Notes under the pieces: model-generated
Told to the model about the DNA's origin: nothing
Database searches by the model: none
Seen by the model: only the letters and a program-made list of their open reading frames with translations
Part shown: positions 36,085-44,755 of the stretch, piece by piece
Position numbering within the stretch: the first letter of the stretch is position 1
Layout: the number at the start of each line of letters is the position of its first letter
Program-made: the position numbers and the translations under genes
Source of the DNA: Bradyrhizobium sp. LTSP885
GTDB lineage: Bacteria; Pseudomonadota; Alphaproteobacteria; Rhizobiales; Xanthobacteraceae
Length of the DNA stretch: 64,000 nucleotides
Reading direction: 5' to 3'
NCBI RefSeq assembly: GCF_000938305.1
Contig: NZ_JYMT01000010.1
Location: 155,486 to 219,485, forward strand

Positions 36085-36834
36085 ATGCAGGTATCTCTAC
36101 TAAAAAGGATGTTGCCGTCACCGATCCTCAGATTGGCTGGAAGTATTCGTGCATCCTACCGTCATTGGTACCTCAGTCGTCTCCCGCCTGCCGAGGCTTT
36201 TGATGCGGTGTACCGTGGGCAGATGTGGAAGCAGTCCGAATCTCTCTCCGGGCCGGGGAGCAGCGGAATCTGGGCGGTCGAATTCAGGCGAATAGTTTCC
36301 AATCTGGTTGCAGCGAACGCTATCCGGTCGATAGCGGATATCGGATGTGGCGACTTCATGGTCGGAGCGGAGCTCGCACCCCTTGTGAGCTCGATGATCG
36401 GAATCGACGTCTCAAAGTTCATAATCGAGCGAAATAGAACCACTTACGATTATCTGCCAAATGTCAGCTTTGAGGTAGGCAATATTTGCGAGAGCAAACT
36501 TCCCGCCGTCGAGCTCATCCTTGTGCGTCAGGTCCTGCAGCACCTTTCGAATGCTCAGGTCGAATTGGCGCTGAAGAATATCGAAGCAAGCGGAGCAAAA
36601 TACGCGATAATCGCTGAACACGTGATGCGTCCGCAGAAGATGACAACACCAAATCTCGACCTTGCGTCTCACTCGGTTCGTACGAGAGTCGCCATGGGAT
36701 CCGGTGTGGTCATCACCGCTGCACCGTTCTCCAGAAGCGCCGAATTGCTGGAGTTGGTTGAACCCGACCCCTCGACAATGGCCGAGCCGGGTTCTGTACT
36801 CGCCGTATATCTCATGAGGCTGCAAAAGGATTAG
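36085..36834 (+). CDS. class I AdoMet-dependent methyltransferase
   Basis: A 249-aa methyltransferase. Motif I is visible in RSIADIGCGDFMVGAELA, followed by the acidic motif II (MIGIDVSKFIIERN) and the motif IV region VELILVRQVLQHLSNAQVELALKN. It most resembles FkbM/ubiquinone-type small-molecule methyltransferases. It likely adds a methyl to a sugar of the repeat unit. It stands alone on the plus strand. The substrate is unknown. Confidence 0.85.
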   Translation: MQVSLLKRMLPSPILRLAGSIRASYRHWYLSRLPPAEAFDAVYRGQMWKQSESLSGPGSSGIWAVEFRRIVSNLVAANAIRSIADIGCGDFMVGAELAPLVSSMIGIDVSKFIIERNRTTYDYLPNVSFEVGNICESKLPAVELILVRQVLQHLSNAQVELALKNIEASGAKYAIIAEHVMRPQKMTTPNLDLASHSVRTRVAMGSGVVITAAPFSRSAELLELVEPDPSTMAEPGSVLAVYLMRLQKD

Positions 36835-36980
36835 TCTATTTGGATATTGAGTATTGCGCGGACGAGCGCCCCGCTGATTAGCGGAATTGGAGCCAAGTAT
36901 CTTCCAGTTTGTTCGGGAGTGACATTCCTGAGATGGCCTTGATCCAGAGACGGCTACTGCGGCAAGCGTCGAGCTCGGTC

Positions 36981-37841
36981 TCATTCGTTACACTCTGGAA
37001 TGTTGCGCTTCAGAAAGGCGGAAAGCTCCTTTAAGCCGTCTATCGTTGGATGAATATCATCTCGATAAAAATCACGAGACCAATGCGGGTTTTCGGCAAG
37101 ACTTAGTACCGTGGTTCGATAGGATTGGAGCTTTGGGGCATAGGCTTCCAGGTTACTTTTTCGGAGAGTATCGCTCTGAATTTCCGCTCTATCCGGATAC
37201 AAGACGATCGTGAGGGGGCCGCTATACGTAGACCGCATATTGCGGAGTTCTGTGGCCCAGTCGTCATCGGTGGATTTCGACTTTGTATTATCTTCGTGAA
37301 AGAAATATTTTGAAGTCAAGTACCATAAGCCGCTTATCGGGCGATGAGTTGGATGAGTGAGTTCTGATGACCAGACCGACGCGCTACCGAAGTCGCCCGA
37401 GTTCAGGATCAGAACGACTCGATTGATGTCGCTCAGTAGACGGTCGTGGATGCGAAGATATCTGAGTTCGTTCAGGAGAGCCCAACTTCCCGCAGACGCA
37501 GGCCAGACGTCAGGACATTCCCGGTTGAGCAGCGGGCCGAGCCTTTGGTCTTGAGGTATGAGATTTCCTCCCAGAACAATGCTGTCGCCGACCAGCAGGA
37601 TATTGCGAGCCGACTTGGAGGGATCATAGAGCTTGGCAACGCCCATACTAAGGTCGTTAAAAGCCCAATCGTTTCTGTTCAAATACGAGCCGTGTTGGTT
37701 CGGCGCTAGCAAATAGCCCAGTTCTTTGCTGTTGCTGTAAAGCGGAAATTCCAAGAGACCAAATTGGCGAATTAGCACCTCGACCGAGAGAAGGACCCCG
37801 ACGGCAGCTGCGCATACTCCGCCTAAAAAACGAAATCGCAT
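36981..37841 (-). CDS. SGNH/GDSL hydrolase-like protein
   Basis: A 286-aa protein with an N-terminal membrane anchor (FLGGVCAAAVGVLLSVEVLI). Block I of the SGNH fold is present as ILLVGDSIVLGG with the nucleophile Ser, the third block is ILNSGDFGS (Asn), and the catalytic Asp/His block is RDDIHPTIDGLKEL. It sits 51 bp downstream of the acyltransferase gene. Such pairs acetylate or deacetylate polysaccharide. Family fairly sure, direction of reaction unknown. Confidence 0.78.
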   Translation of the reverse strand: MRFRFLGGVCAAAVGVLLSVEVLIRQFGLLEFPLYSNSKELGYLLAPNQHGSYLNRNDWAFNDLSMGVAKLYDPSKSARNILLVGDSIVLGGNLIPQDQRLGPLLNRECPDVWPASAGSWALLNELRYLRIHDRLLSDINRVVLILNSGDFGSASVWSSELTHPTHRPISGLWYLTSKYFFHEDNTKSKSTDDDWATELRNMRSTYSGPLTIVLYPDRAEIQSDTLRKSNLEAYAPKLQSYRTTVLSLAENPHWSRDFYRDDIHPTIDGLKELSAFLKRNIPECNE

Positions 37842-37892
37842 ATGTTTCGGCCCTGGACGTACAGGTGGAGGTGAACGGACAATTGGTGCGCT

Positions 37893-38942
37893 CTATTGAG
37901 CCTTCTCCGAAGCCATCGATGGCGACGCAGCGGATTGATCGGGGCGTAATCTTCCGTCCGGGACTGGCTTTGCGGCCGTTCGTCCCGAGAACCTGATCTT
38001 GTCAAACATGATCGCCAACGCCACTGTCGCCGTCGCGAACACGATCAGGTTGGCCGGAAAGGCGATACTCCGTAGCACGTCCATATGCAGGATGTAGTCA
38101 TGGATCAAATATATCTGCAGCGTAAGGCCGGCCAAGAGGGCTATCATTCCACCAAAATTTTCAATGATCACTCTGTTCACGGTTGGATGGCGTGCCGCGC
38201 GGAATGCGAAGACGAGAAAAGCGGCTGCCGGCACGCGATCGATAATCTGCAACTGAAATGGAACGAAGCGGCCAAGCGATGCGACGAACAGGTAATACGC
38301 CGCGGCTGAAAGCAGTAAGAAAACTATGTCGTAATTGCTGCCGAACGTTTTGCTCTGATAACGAGCCATATAAACCCCAAGTGCCATTGTTCCGAAATAG
38401 TAGATCATGCGGAGAGGCACAACAACCGAGGTCTGCACATTAAAGTTCTCGGTGATCCATGCAGTCTTCTCGGCGAATATCGAAAAAAGCAAAATGTACA
38501 CGATGCTGATGACTACAAAGAGGTAGATGTATTCTCTCTTTGTTTTCAAGCGCGACATGACGAAATAGATAGGGAGATAGAAGGCCATAATTGCAGGCAA
38601 AAACCAATAGACCTTGGATACGATGTACAACCAAAAGAAATCCGAAAGGGTGTGTATCTGGAAATGGCCGACGAGCACCAGGAAAGTGACGACCACAAAC
38701 AGTGGCTCATAAATCCGAGCCAATCGCCGCTTTAACCATTGCCAAAGCGGCTCAGCTTTTTTGTCAAAGCTCAGGAAAAGTCCGTAACCCGAAACGAAAA
38801 AGAACAGCTCGTTTCCAAACATGCCGCCCGTGCCGAGCTGGGGGATTGGATAAAACTCATCCAAATGCGAATTGACTACCAGCAAAATCGCCGCAGCTTT
38901 CAATATGTCCAGACTAGTATCGTTCGATTTGATGAGTGTCAT
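37893..38942 (-). CDS. acyltransferase 3-family membrane protein
   Basis: A 349-aa protein with about ten hydrophobic helices. The family start LDILKAAAILLVVNSHLDEF carries the conserved region with a His (NSHLDEF), and GNELFFFVSGYGLFLSF is the second family block. OafA/ExoZ-like enzymes of this family transfer acetyl or other acyl groups to sugar hydroxyls. The codons are A+T-rich compared with neighbours: 49 G/C in 120 bases at 38461-38580. Part of a leftward five-gene unit with the SGNH protein, GH16-like protein, Wzy-like protein and a glycosyltransferase. Confidence 0.9.
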   Translation of the reverse strand: MTLIKSNDTSLDILKAAAILLVVNSHLDEFYPIPQLGTGGMFGNELFFFVSGYGLFLSFDKKAEPLWQWLKRRLARIYEPLFVVVTFLVLVGHFQIHTLSDFFWLYIVSKVYWFLPAIMAFYLPIYFVMSRLKTKREYIYLFVVISIVYILLFSIFAEKTAWITENFNVQTSVVVPLRMIYYFGTMALGVYMARYQSKTFGSNYDIVFLLLSAAAYYLFVASLGRFVPFQLQIIDRVPAAAFLVFAFRAARHPTVNRVIIENFGGMIALLAGLTLQIYLIHDYILHMDVLRSIAFPANLIVFATATVALAIMFDKIRFSGRTAAKPVPDGRLRPDQSAASPSMASEKAQ

Positions 38943-38995
38943 TTCTCCGGGCCTTGGCTAAGCGAAATATCGTGAGCCGAACCGTGCAATTGTAA

Positions 38996-39907
38996 TTAAT
39001 TCGGAATGAATGCGCGAACCCCGTATACGTTCATGGTATACGGAAGATTGAGCTTATGACTAGCGGCGTTCATGATCACGTAGAAGTTCTGTTTCCTGGC
39101 GATCTCCGGCACTGATTCACCTTTGGCGACGTACTGGATCTTATCGTCGTGCCAGAAGGTGATCGTCAGGGTCTTTGGGTCGAACCCAGCCGCAAACTTA
39201 TGACGGTGTGAACGATCTATCCTTTGATTGTAGAGATCAGGATTGCTCCGTACCCGCGTATAATTGGGCCAGGTCCCTGACCATGAGATAGCGGTACCCA
39301 TGGGGCCGGGTGCGAATCCTCCCTCATCAACATCTATCTCGATCCAGCGTTCAAAGCCACGCTCGTCAGGTTGATAACTGTCGTCAAGTCGCTGGTTGTG
39401 CTCGATCGGCATCAACCAAACAGCAGGAAAATGATCGTGATCGTTGTCGGACAACGATACCTCGAACTCAACGAAAAATCCGTCAGTGCCTCGAAGAAGG
39501 GGCAACGCGCCTGGGGTCATGGTTCTCGGAACGGTCGCTAGCGCGCCACCGAAAGATATCGAGAGCGATCCGTCAGCATTGTCCGTGTAAAGCGACTTTG
39601 GAGGAACTGCTTTGTCCCACCACACCCCGTTGTAGAGCTTGGCAGAGTCTCCTCTGCCGTCCATCGATATGTCAGAAACGTTTGGACAGATATTGAAAGC
39701 TAATCTTGTGAACCCAAGCTTGGTCGCCCCCTCCGGCAACGGTCCGTCATTACAGGCCCAAGCTTGAGCGATCAAAGCGAAGGTCGAGACAACCAAACCG
39801 CAAAGAATGCTGCGCACTATTCTTCCGGAGAGAGGGCAAAGAAGAGTATGGCGTCCGGCGGGTTGCATCGAGTGGGAAGTCGCGTTGCTGTTCTTTGCGC
39901 GCTTCAT
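38996..39907 (-). CDS. GH16-like secreted glycoside hydrolase
   Basis: A 303-aa protein with a signal segment (VRSILCGLVVSTFALIAQAWA). The concanavalin-like fold of GH16 is suggested by GFFVEFEVSLSDNDHDHFPAVWLMPIEH followed by ERWIEIDVDE. The latter holds E190, D192 and E195, the E-x-D-x-x-E arrangement of GH16 catalysts. The usual hydrophobic residue before the last Glu is Asp here, so activity is uncertain. It overlaps the Wzy-like gene by 4 bp, so a role in trimming or degrading the same polymer is likely. Confidence 0.75.
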   Translation of the reverse strand: MKRAKNSNATSHSMQPAGRHTLLCPLSGRIVRSILCGLVVSTFALIAQAWACNDGPLPEGATKLGFTRLAFNICPNVSDISMDGRGDSAKLYNGVWWDKAVPPKSLYTDNADGSLSISFGGALATVPRTMTPGALPLLRGTDGFFVEFEVSLSDNDHDHFPAVWLMPIEHNQRLDDSYQPDERGFERWIEIDVDEGGFAPGPMGTAISWSGTWPNYTRVRSNPDLYNQRIDRSHRHKFAAGFDPKTLTITFWHDDKIQYVAKGESVPEIARKQNFYVIMNAASHKLNLPYTMNVYGVRAFIPN

Positions 39908-41283
39908 TGTTCGGGCGAGGTACTGATGGGATGCCGCTCAATACGAGGCAAGGCTGCGCTCACACGGAAGGGGACCTTGTGATTTGCGTCGGTCCTCCGC
40001 GCAGCTGGGCCCTTGGACAGCGTTCCAGATGCTTTGGACGCTATCACGAGTATGAGGAGCGAAAATGGATTGCCGACCGCGATGAGGTATCGATTGAATA
40101 CGGACTGGAACATCGCGAACAGCAAAGTATAGAACGCGAATCGATGAAAGGCGCTGCCATTCGCCTGGTAGCGATAACAATGCAGGAGAATGTGCAGAAA
40201 AGCGATCAGGACCGCCGCTGTAAGGAAGATGCCCGACTCCACGGCGACGTTGATGTACGAGTTTTCGGTTGGAAATCCCATGTTGCCGGGCGTTGCAGAT
40301 CTCAGGCCGCTTCCGATAAATATTTGCCAGCTTCGGTCAGAGATGTACCCAATCCCGCGAGCCCAGATGCCGAAGCGTCCCGTCCCTCCCGATTCAAGAC
40401 CGCGCTCTTTCGAATTGAGGTCCAACATTTCGGAGGCATAGGACACGATGCTGTCCCAATAAACAAAAGACAGTAGGAGGAGCGCCACTCCAATTAGGAT
40501 TACATAAGCGACGGAGCGCCGACCCGAGAGGACCTGCGTCAGGACGTACACCGCAAGCGTAAGCAGCACGGCCAAAAGGCCGCCGCGAGCCGACGCCACG
40601 AGCATCACGGCAAGGCAGAGACCTACAATAAGTGATGTTAGCAGATGATTGAAGCGCCACTTCAGCAAGTTGGAATTTGCGGCCATGATGATGAACCCGC
40701 CGTAGACAAACCCGGCAAGATTCGGATGCATCCCGAACGGAGCCTCGCGGAGTTCCCAGCGCCTGAGCGCACCTGGCGTCAGTCCCGCGATTAACCTGTC
40801 CCCAAAGACCACAACAACGATCGCCAATATTGCGACGGTTGAGACGCGGACGCACATGATCAATTCTTCGGCCGTTGCGCGTTGCGCGATGATCATGACG
40901 GACAGGTAGGTAATCAGGAAGATCGTCGTGTGCATCAACGAGTAGCTGTCTTGGGAAATAGCAATCGCAATATAGGATAGAGGTACCGATAACAGCATGA
41001 TCACGTCGATCGGAGTGATGTCCATGGCGCGATTCGGGGAGGCGAGAAAAAACATCGCCGCCGATGCCACGAAAAGCATTACCCCGAGCGCCTGGAATAC
41101 AATTGCATTCGCGTCATCGTTTGAAAACATCAGGACAACGGCCGATGTGCAAAAGACAAGGTGTCGGACGCCAAACCGCGTTTGGCCTCCAAGGCGTCGG
41201 CGTCCCATTTCGAACGATGTGGCGCGCGGATGCAGCATCCGTCGCGAGTTGATCGATGATCCGATTGAGTTGTTCTCAGTCAT
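39904..41283 (-). CDS. O-antigen polymerase/ligase-like membrane protein
   Basis: A 459-aa polytopic protein from ATG 41283; a TTG four codons upstream is also in frame. There are about eleven hydrophobic helices, then the WaaL/Wzy motif region GRFGIWARGIGYISDRSWQIFIGSG and the following PTENSYINVAVESGIFLTAAV. It overlaps the glycosyltransferase by 8 bp upstream and the GH16-like gene by 4 bp downstream. It is thus the third such protein of the locus and may be polymerase for a second glycan or a ligase. Confidence 0.85.
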   Translation of the reverse strand: MTENNSIGSSINSRRMLHPRATSFEMGRRRLGGQTRFGVRHLVFCTSAVVLMFSNDDANAIVFQALGVMLFVASAAMFFLASPNRAMDITPIDVIMLLSVPLSYIAIAISQDSYSLMHTTIFLITYLSVMIIAQRATAEELIMCVRVSTVAILAIVVVVFGDRLIAGLTPGALRRWELREAPFGMHPNLAGFVYGGFIIMAANSNLLKWRFNHLLTSLIVGLCLAVMLVASARGGLLAVLLTLAVYVLTQVLSGRRSVAYVILIGVALLLLSFVYWDSIVSYASEMLDLNSKERGLESGGTGRFGIWARGIGYISDRSWQIFIGSGLRSATPGNMGFPTENSYINVAVESGIFLTAAVLIAFLHILLHCYRYQANGSAFHRFAFYTLLFAMFQSVFNRYLIAVGNPFSLLILVIASKASGTLSKGPAARRTDANHKVPFRVSAALPRIERHPISTSPEQ

Positions 41284-42406
41284 GTTCGTCGACAAATGAC
41301 CTCGGACGGGCTTTCCCGTCGAAAATGTGATCGAATATTCCTAGCAGATATTCGACCCCTGCGCGCTGGGTAAGATGATTGTCGGCCCATTCAGCTCTGG
41401 CTTTTCTGCAGTGGGCGTCGAGCAAGCCGTCACCGATAATCTCGTCAACTGCGCTTGCGACACCGGCTCCTGAAATCTTATCAACGACCAGTCCCCGCGT
41501 GCGATCGGCGAGGCACATTGACGCTCCCACCTTATAAGAACACACGACGGCAGTGCCGGCCATCAGCCCTTCGCTGACTACGGCTCCCCACCCGTCGTCC
41601 ATCGTGATGGACGGCAGAACGAGGATGTCCGTATTAGATAGCAAATAGGGGACTTCGGCCATCTTGATCGCGCCAAGATGATGGAGATTGGCATGTGTCC
41701 GCTGGGCATCCTCGACGCGAGAGGACCAGGTTCCAAACCCTGCGACGTAGAACTCCGCCTTGCTCCTGACCTCGTCAATTGCGCTCAAAAACAGGTGAAT
41801 CCCTTTCAGCTCCTCCAAGCGGCCCAGGAACGTGACCACCGGCTTACCGCTCGCCATCACGCTGAAGCTTGCTCCAGACAAGGCTTGCCTGCCCAGGAAG
41901 TAGGCGAACGGAAAGACGCGCGTTGCCGGATATCCAGTTAACCGAAACCACTTCGGACCATGAGCCCCGATGGCGAGGATGAAGTTGGCATGCCGGCGCA
42001 GCGGGGCTTCGGCCAGCCACGAGTGGCCCAGGCGCACAAGCCCTCGCACTCCCTCGAGAACTCGGGGTTCGTGCAGAATGCCGAACCGGCGCTGATGCTT
42101 AATGACAGCGCGCAACCCGTTTACGATACACGGCACCCAATGCATTCCCGAGAAGATATGGATCGAATCCGGTGGCGATTGTGCTACGATTGTCTCGATT
42201 TCTCCTGGGGTCGGAGCGAGTGTTACGGGCAGATCGCCACCACCGTCGGCGTCCCAACCTTCTAGTCGGCGATGTTCGCCCAGACTTGCCTGGGCAATAT
42301 AGTTTGCACCCGATATTCTTGGGTGGACAAGCAACTCCCGAAACAGCGGCAGTTTGTGCGGAGACGTTTCCGGCTCCCAGAGAAAAACGTGATATTTCTG
42401 CGGCAT
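41276..42406 (-). CDS. glycosyltransferase, GT4-like
   Basis: A 376-aa GT-B glycosyltransferase. The C-terminal Rossmann half is clear: GKPVVTFLGRLEELKGIHLFLSAID, then ILVLPSITMDDGWGAVVSEGLMAGTAVVCSYKVGAS with the conserved Glu of the donor loop. It heads the leftward operon that runs to 36981. The N-terminal half is weakly conserved, as usual. Linkage unknown. Confidence 0.88.
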   Translation of the reverse strand: MPQKYHVFLWEPETSPHKLPLFRELLVHPRISGANYIAQASLGEHRRLEGWDADGGGDLPVTLAPTPGEIETIVAQSPPDSIHIFSGMHWVPCIVNGLRAVIKHQRRFGILHEPRVLEGVRGLVRLGHSWLAEAPLRRHANFILAIGAHGPKWFRLTGYPATRVFPFAYFLGRQALSGASFSVMASGKPVVTFLGRLEELKGIHLFLSAIDEVRSKAEFYVAGFGTWSSRVEDAQRTHANLHHLGAIKMAEVPYLLSNTDILVLPSITMDDGWGAVVSEGLMAGTAVVCSYKVGASMCLADRTRGLVVDKISGAGVASAVDEIIGDGLLDAHCRKARAEWADNHLTQRAGVEYLLGIFDHIFDGKARPRSFVDEHD

Positions 42407-42497
42407 GACATTACCAGGACCGACGCGCGAGACAGAACACGCCTACCGAAAGCAGGAAGCCTCGCGGCCGGCCTCAGCGTATTCTGTGGCTTTGGTT

Positions 42498-42522
42498 CAT
42501 TGTACCACAATGTATGATCATA
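42498..42522. promoter_or_regulatory. two adjacent palindromes in a divergent promoter region
   Basis: CATTGT-ACC-ACAATG (42498-42512) and TATGATCATA (42513-42522, perfect) abut each other in the 253-bp gap between the leftward glycosyltransferase operon and the rightward acetyltransferase gene. Their place fits a shared regulator site for both directions. Which protein binds is not known. Confidence 0.45.
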
Positions 42523-42659
42523 GGCGCAAACCGGCCGTATCGGATGATTAACGGGCGGTCGACTCCTGGACGATGCGTTGGATGAGAAGGCTAGTTGGCC
42601 GGTCGGTTCGGGAGTGCTCGTGTTGCGTCTCCCGATGCAAGACCGGAAGAGGTCGATGA

Positions 42660-43235
42660 ATGAGTCGCGAATCTCAGAATGAAGAATCCCGTGGGCGGCC
42701 AAGCTTTTCCCTGCGGCATAGATTGTTTCGGGCCCTTTGGAACGTGACCTGGATTGCCCTTGCAGCCTGGACGCCTCCACCGCTTCATCCTTGGCGCCGG
42801 CTCATCTTGAGAGCCTTTGGCGCCAAGGTGTGTCGGCTGAGTGACGTGAGGGGATCGGCAAGGGTCTGGTATCCACCAAATCTGACGTTGGGTGAAGGTG
42901 CGCTGATCGGACCGAAGGTCATTTGCTACAATATGGCACCGATAGAGCTCGAGAGATTTGCGCTGGTCTCACAGGGGGCTCATCTTTGCGCAGGCAATCA
43001 CGATATCGATGATCCGGATTTCAAGCTTTTTTCCAGGCCCATTGTCTTGCGCGAGTATAGCTGGGTCGCTGCGGATGCTTTCGTGGCTCCAGGGGTAGCG
43101 GTGGGAGCTGGAGCCGTGTTGGGGGCGAGGGCCGTAGCCTTTCGTGATCTTGAGCCATGGACGCTCTACATAGGCAATCCCGCGCAAGCAAAGCGCAAAA
43201 GAAAAGGGCATCTGCAGAATGACCGCTCCGCCTGA
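42660..43235 (+). CDS. hexapeptide-repeat acetyltransferase, WcaF-like
   Basis: A 191-aa protein of the left-handed beta-helix O-acetyltransferase group. Characteristic are the N-terminal PPPLHPWRRLILRAFGAKVC, the GNHDIDDPDFKLFSRPIVLREYSWVAADAFVAPGVAVGAGAVLGARAVAFRDL hexapeptides, and IGNPAQAKRKR at the end. WcaF/CysE-like enzymes acetylate sugars of colanic-type polymers with acetyl-CoA. It overlaps the next glycosyltransferase by 17 bp. Confidence 0.88.
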   Translation: MSRESQNEESRGRPSFSLRHRLFRALWNVTWIALAAWTPPPLHPWRRLILRAFGAKVCRLSDVRGSARVWYPPNLTLGEGALIGPKVICYNMAPIELERFALVSQGAHLCAGNHDIDDPDFKLFSRPIVLREYSWVAADAFVAPGVAVGAGAVLGARAVAFRDLEPWTLYIGNPAQAKRKRKGHLQNDRSA

Positions 43236-44370
43236 GAACGCCGCGACGGCGCGGCCTGCCGGATCGAAGCGAAAGATCAGAGTCCTTCAGGTCACGCCGA
43301 CCTTCTATCCGGAAGTCGGGGGCATCGAAACGGTAATCGAGGAGTTGACCGCTCATCTTGGCCACTACGATATCGAGTCAGAAATTGCGCATCTTTCGTT
43401 GGCAAACAAAACCCTTCAAAAGGAAATCCACGCCGGCAGGTGTGTCTGGAGGGTCCCGTTAATTGGGAGTCGGCTGATAGGGCTGGCACCACAACTTCGA
43501 AAGATCTCGGAGGATTTCGATCTTCTCCATGTCCATGACCCGCAACTGGCGGCGATAACGGCCAGCGTAATGCTATTCGGCCGGGCTAAACCTGCGGTCC
43601 TAAGTACGCATGGAGGCTATTATCACACGAGCCAGCTTGGCCTTGCGAAAGCGATCCATGAGAAGATTCTGATGCGTCCGGCCTTGAAGCGATACGGGAA
43701 AGTATTGGCGAGCAGCGCGGCCGACTACGCGTGGTTCAAGAACTATTCGACACGTGTGAGTCTTTGTTCAAACGGAGTTAACATCGAGCGATTTCAGTTA
43801 CCCAGTAAAACTTTGCTCAATGCGAACAGGTGGATCTATTGGGGGCGTCTGTCCCGCAACAAGCGGCTGGATCGAGTAATCGCGTGCGTGGCGCAAGCCC
43901 GAAAGGCGGGGGCCGCGGTAGATCTCTGCATTTGCGGCCCCGACTTCGACGGTTTGCAGCAGGAACTGAAGCGACAGATCGTTGATGCGGGACTGACGAA
44001 ATGCGTCGAACTCAAGCCCTTCTTGTCAATCGAAGCGCTCCGAGATGAACTCGCCTCAAGAGCGGTATTTATCACCGCCAGCGAACATGAAGGGTTTGGT
44101 CTATCGATCGTAGAGGCGATGGCCGCGGGCTGCCTGATCATTTGTCGCGATATGGATCCCTTAAACAGGTTCGTGCGTGACGGTGAAAATGGTCTGTTTC
44201 TGGATTTCGACGGAGGAGTCCAGGATGAGGCGCGGCTCGCAAGGTTCTTAGCGATGGGCGAGAGCACGGTTGTCGACGCTTCGAAAGCTAGCGAGAAGCG
44301 TGCCGCTTCCTACAGCTGGCAAACAGCCGTTGTTCCCTTCGTGGACGCATATCATCAAGCTCTCGACTGA
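43219..44370 (+). CDS. glycosyltransferase, GT4 family
   Basis: A 383-aa GT-B enzyme. The N-terminal nucleotide-sugar domain opens with KIRVLQVTPTFYPEVGGIETVI, which is the usual glycine loop. The donor domain has WIYWGRLSRNKRLDRVIACV and the E-x7-E-like HEGFGLSIVEAMAAGCLIICRD, both diagnostic of GT4. It is in a two-gene rightward unit with the acetyltransferase. Sugar and linkage unknown. Confidence 0.92.
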   Translation: MTAPPENAATARPAGSKRKIRVLQVTPTFYPEVGGIETVIEELTAHLGHYDIESEIAHLSLANKTLQKEIHAGRCVWRVPLIGSRLIGLAPQLRKISEDFDLLHVHDPQLAAITASVMLFGRAKPAVLSTHGGYYHTSQLGLAKAIHEKILMRPALKRYGKVLASSAADYAWFKNYSTRVSLCSNGVNIERFQLPSKTLLNANRWIYWGRLSRNKRLDRVIACVAQARKAGAAVDLCICGPDFDGLQQELKRQIVDAGLTKCVELKPFLSIEALRDELASRAVFITASEHEGFGLSIVEAMAAGCLIICRDMDPLNRFVRDGENGLFLDFDGGVQDEARLARFLAMGESTVVDASKASEKRAASYSWQTAVVPFVDAYHQALD

Positions 44371-44755
44371 GCGGACTGCATCATTCGAGAGACTGGGTCC
44401 GTCATAATACTATAACTCAAACCGCTTTAGTGCGGTCGAGGAGGGGCGAGATTTCGGAATATTGGAATAATGCCCCTGAGTTGCCCGACGTGTCAAGTTG
44501 CCTTGTCGAACGCCGGTAGCCGCCGGCTACTTTGCATGGGGTTGTTTTCGATATTTTGGCAGCGCGCGCCCGCGGCGGGGAGTTCCTTCGCCATCAACCG
44601 CGTTTGCGTGGAGATCATGCTTAAACAAGGAGCTGAAGCGCGATGATAATTCAACCTGATCTCATCGCACTTTAGAGCGGAAGTGGAGAGTCGGCGTCGA
44701 GGGCCGTTGGGCTCGATACGGGAATTTTGTAGCGGCCCGAAGCGCGGCTGGGGGC
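44371..44755. other. gene-free stretch with repeat elements
   Basis: 385 bp between two convergent glycosyltransferase genes with no convincing gene. It holds the repeat at 44612-44672 and, about 44480-44570, a stretch with TTGCATGGGGTTGTTTTCG that resembles a dispersed Bradyrhizobium-type intergenic element as I recall it. That second claim rests on memory only. Confidence 0.55.
44612..44672 (-). repeat. dispersed palindromic repeat, copy 2
   Basis: 44612-44652, read as reverse complement, matches 18341-18381 at about 31 of 41 positions. The inner part also forms an imperfect hairpin: AAGCGCGATGA (44636-44646) against TCATCGCACTT (44662-44672), one mismatch. It lies between convergent genes, as copy 1 does. 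Confidence 0.65.
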
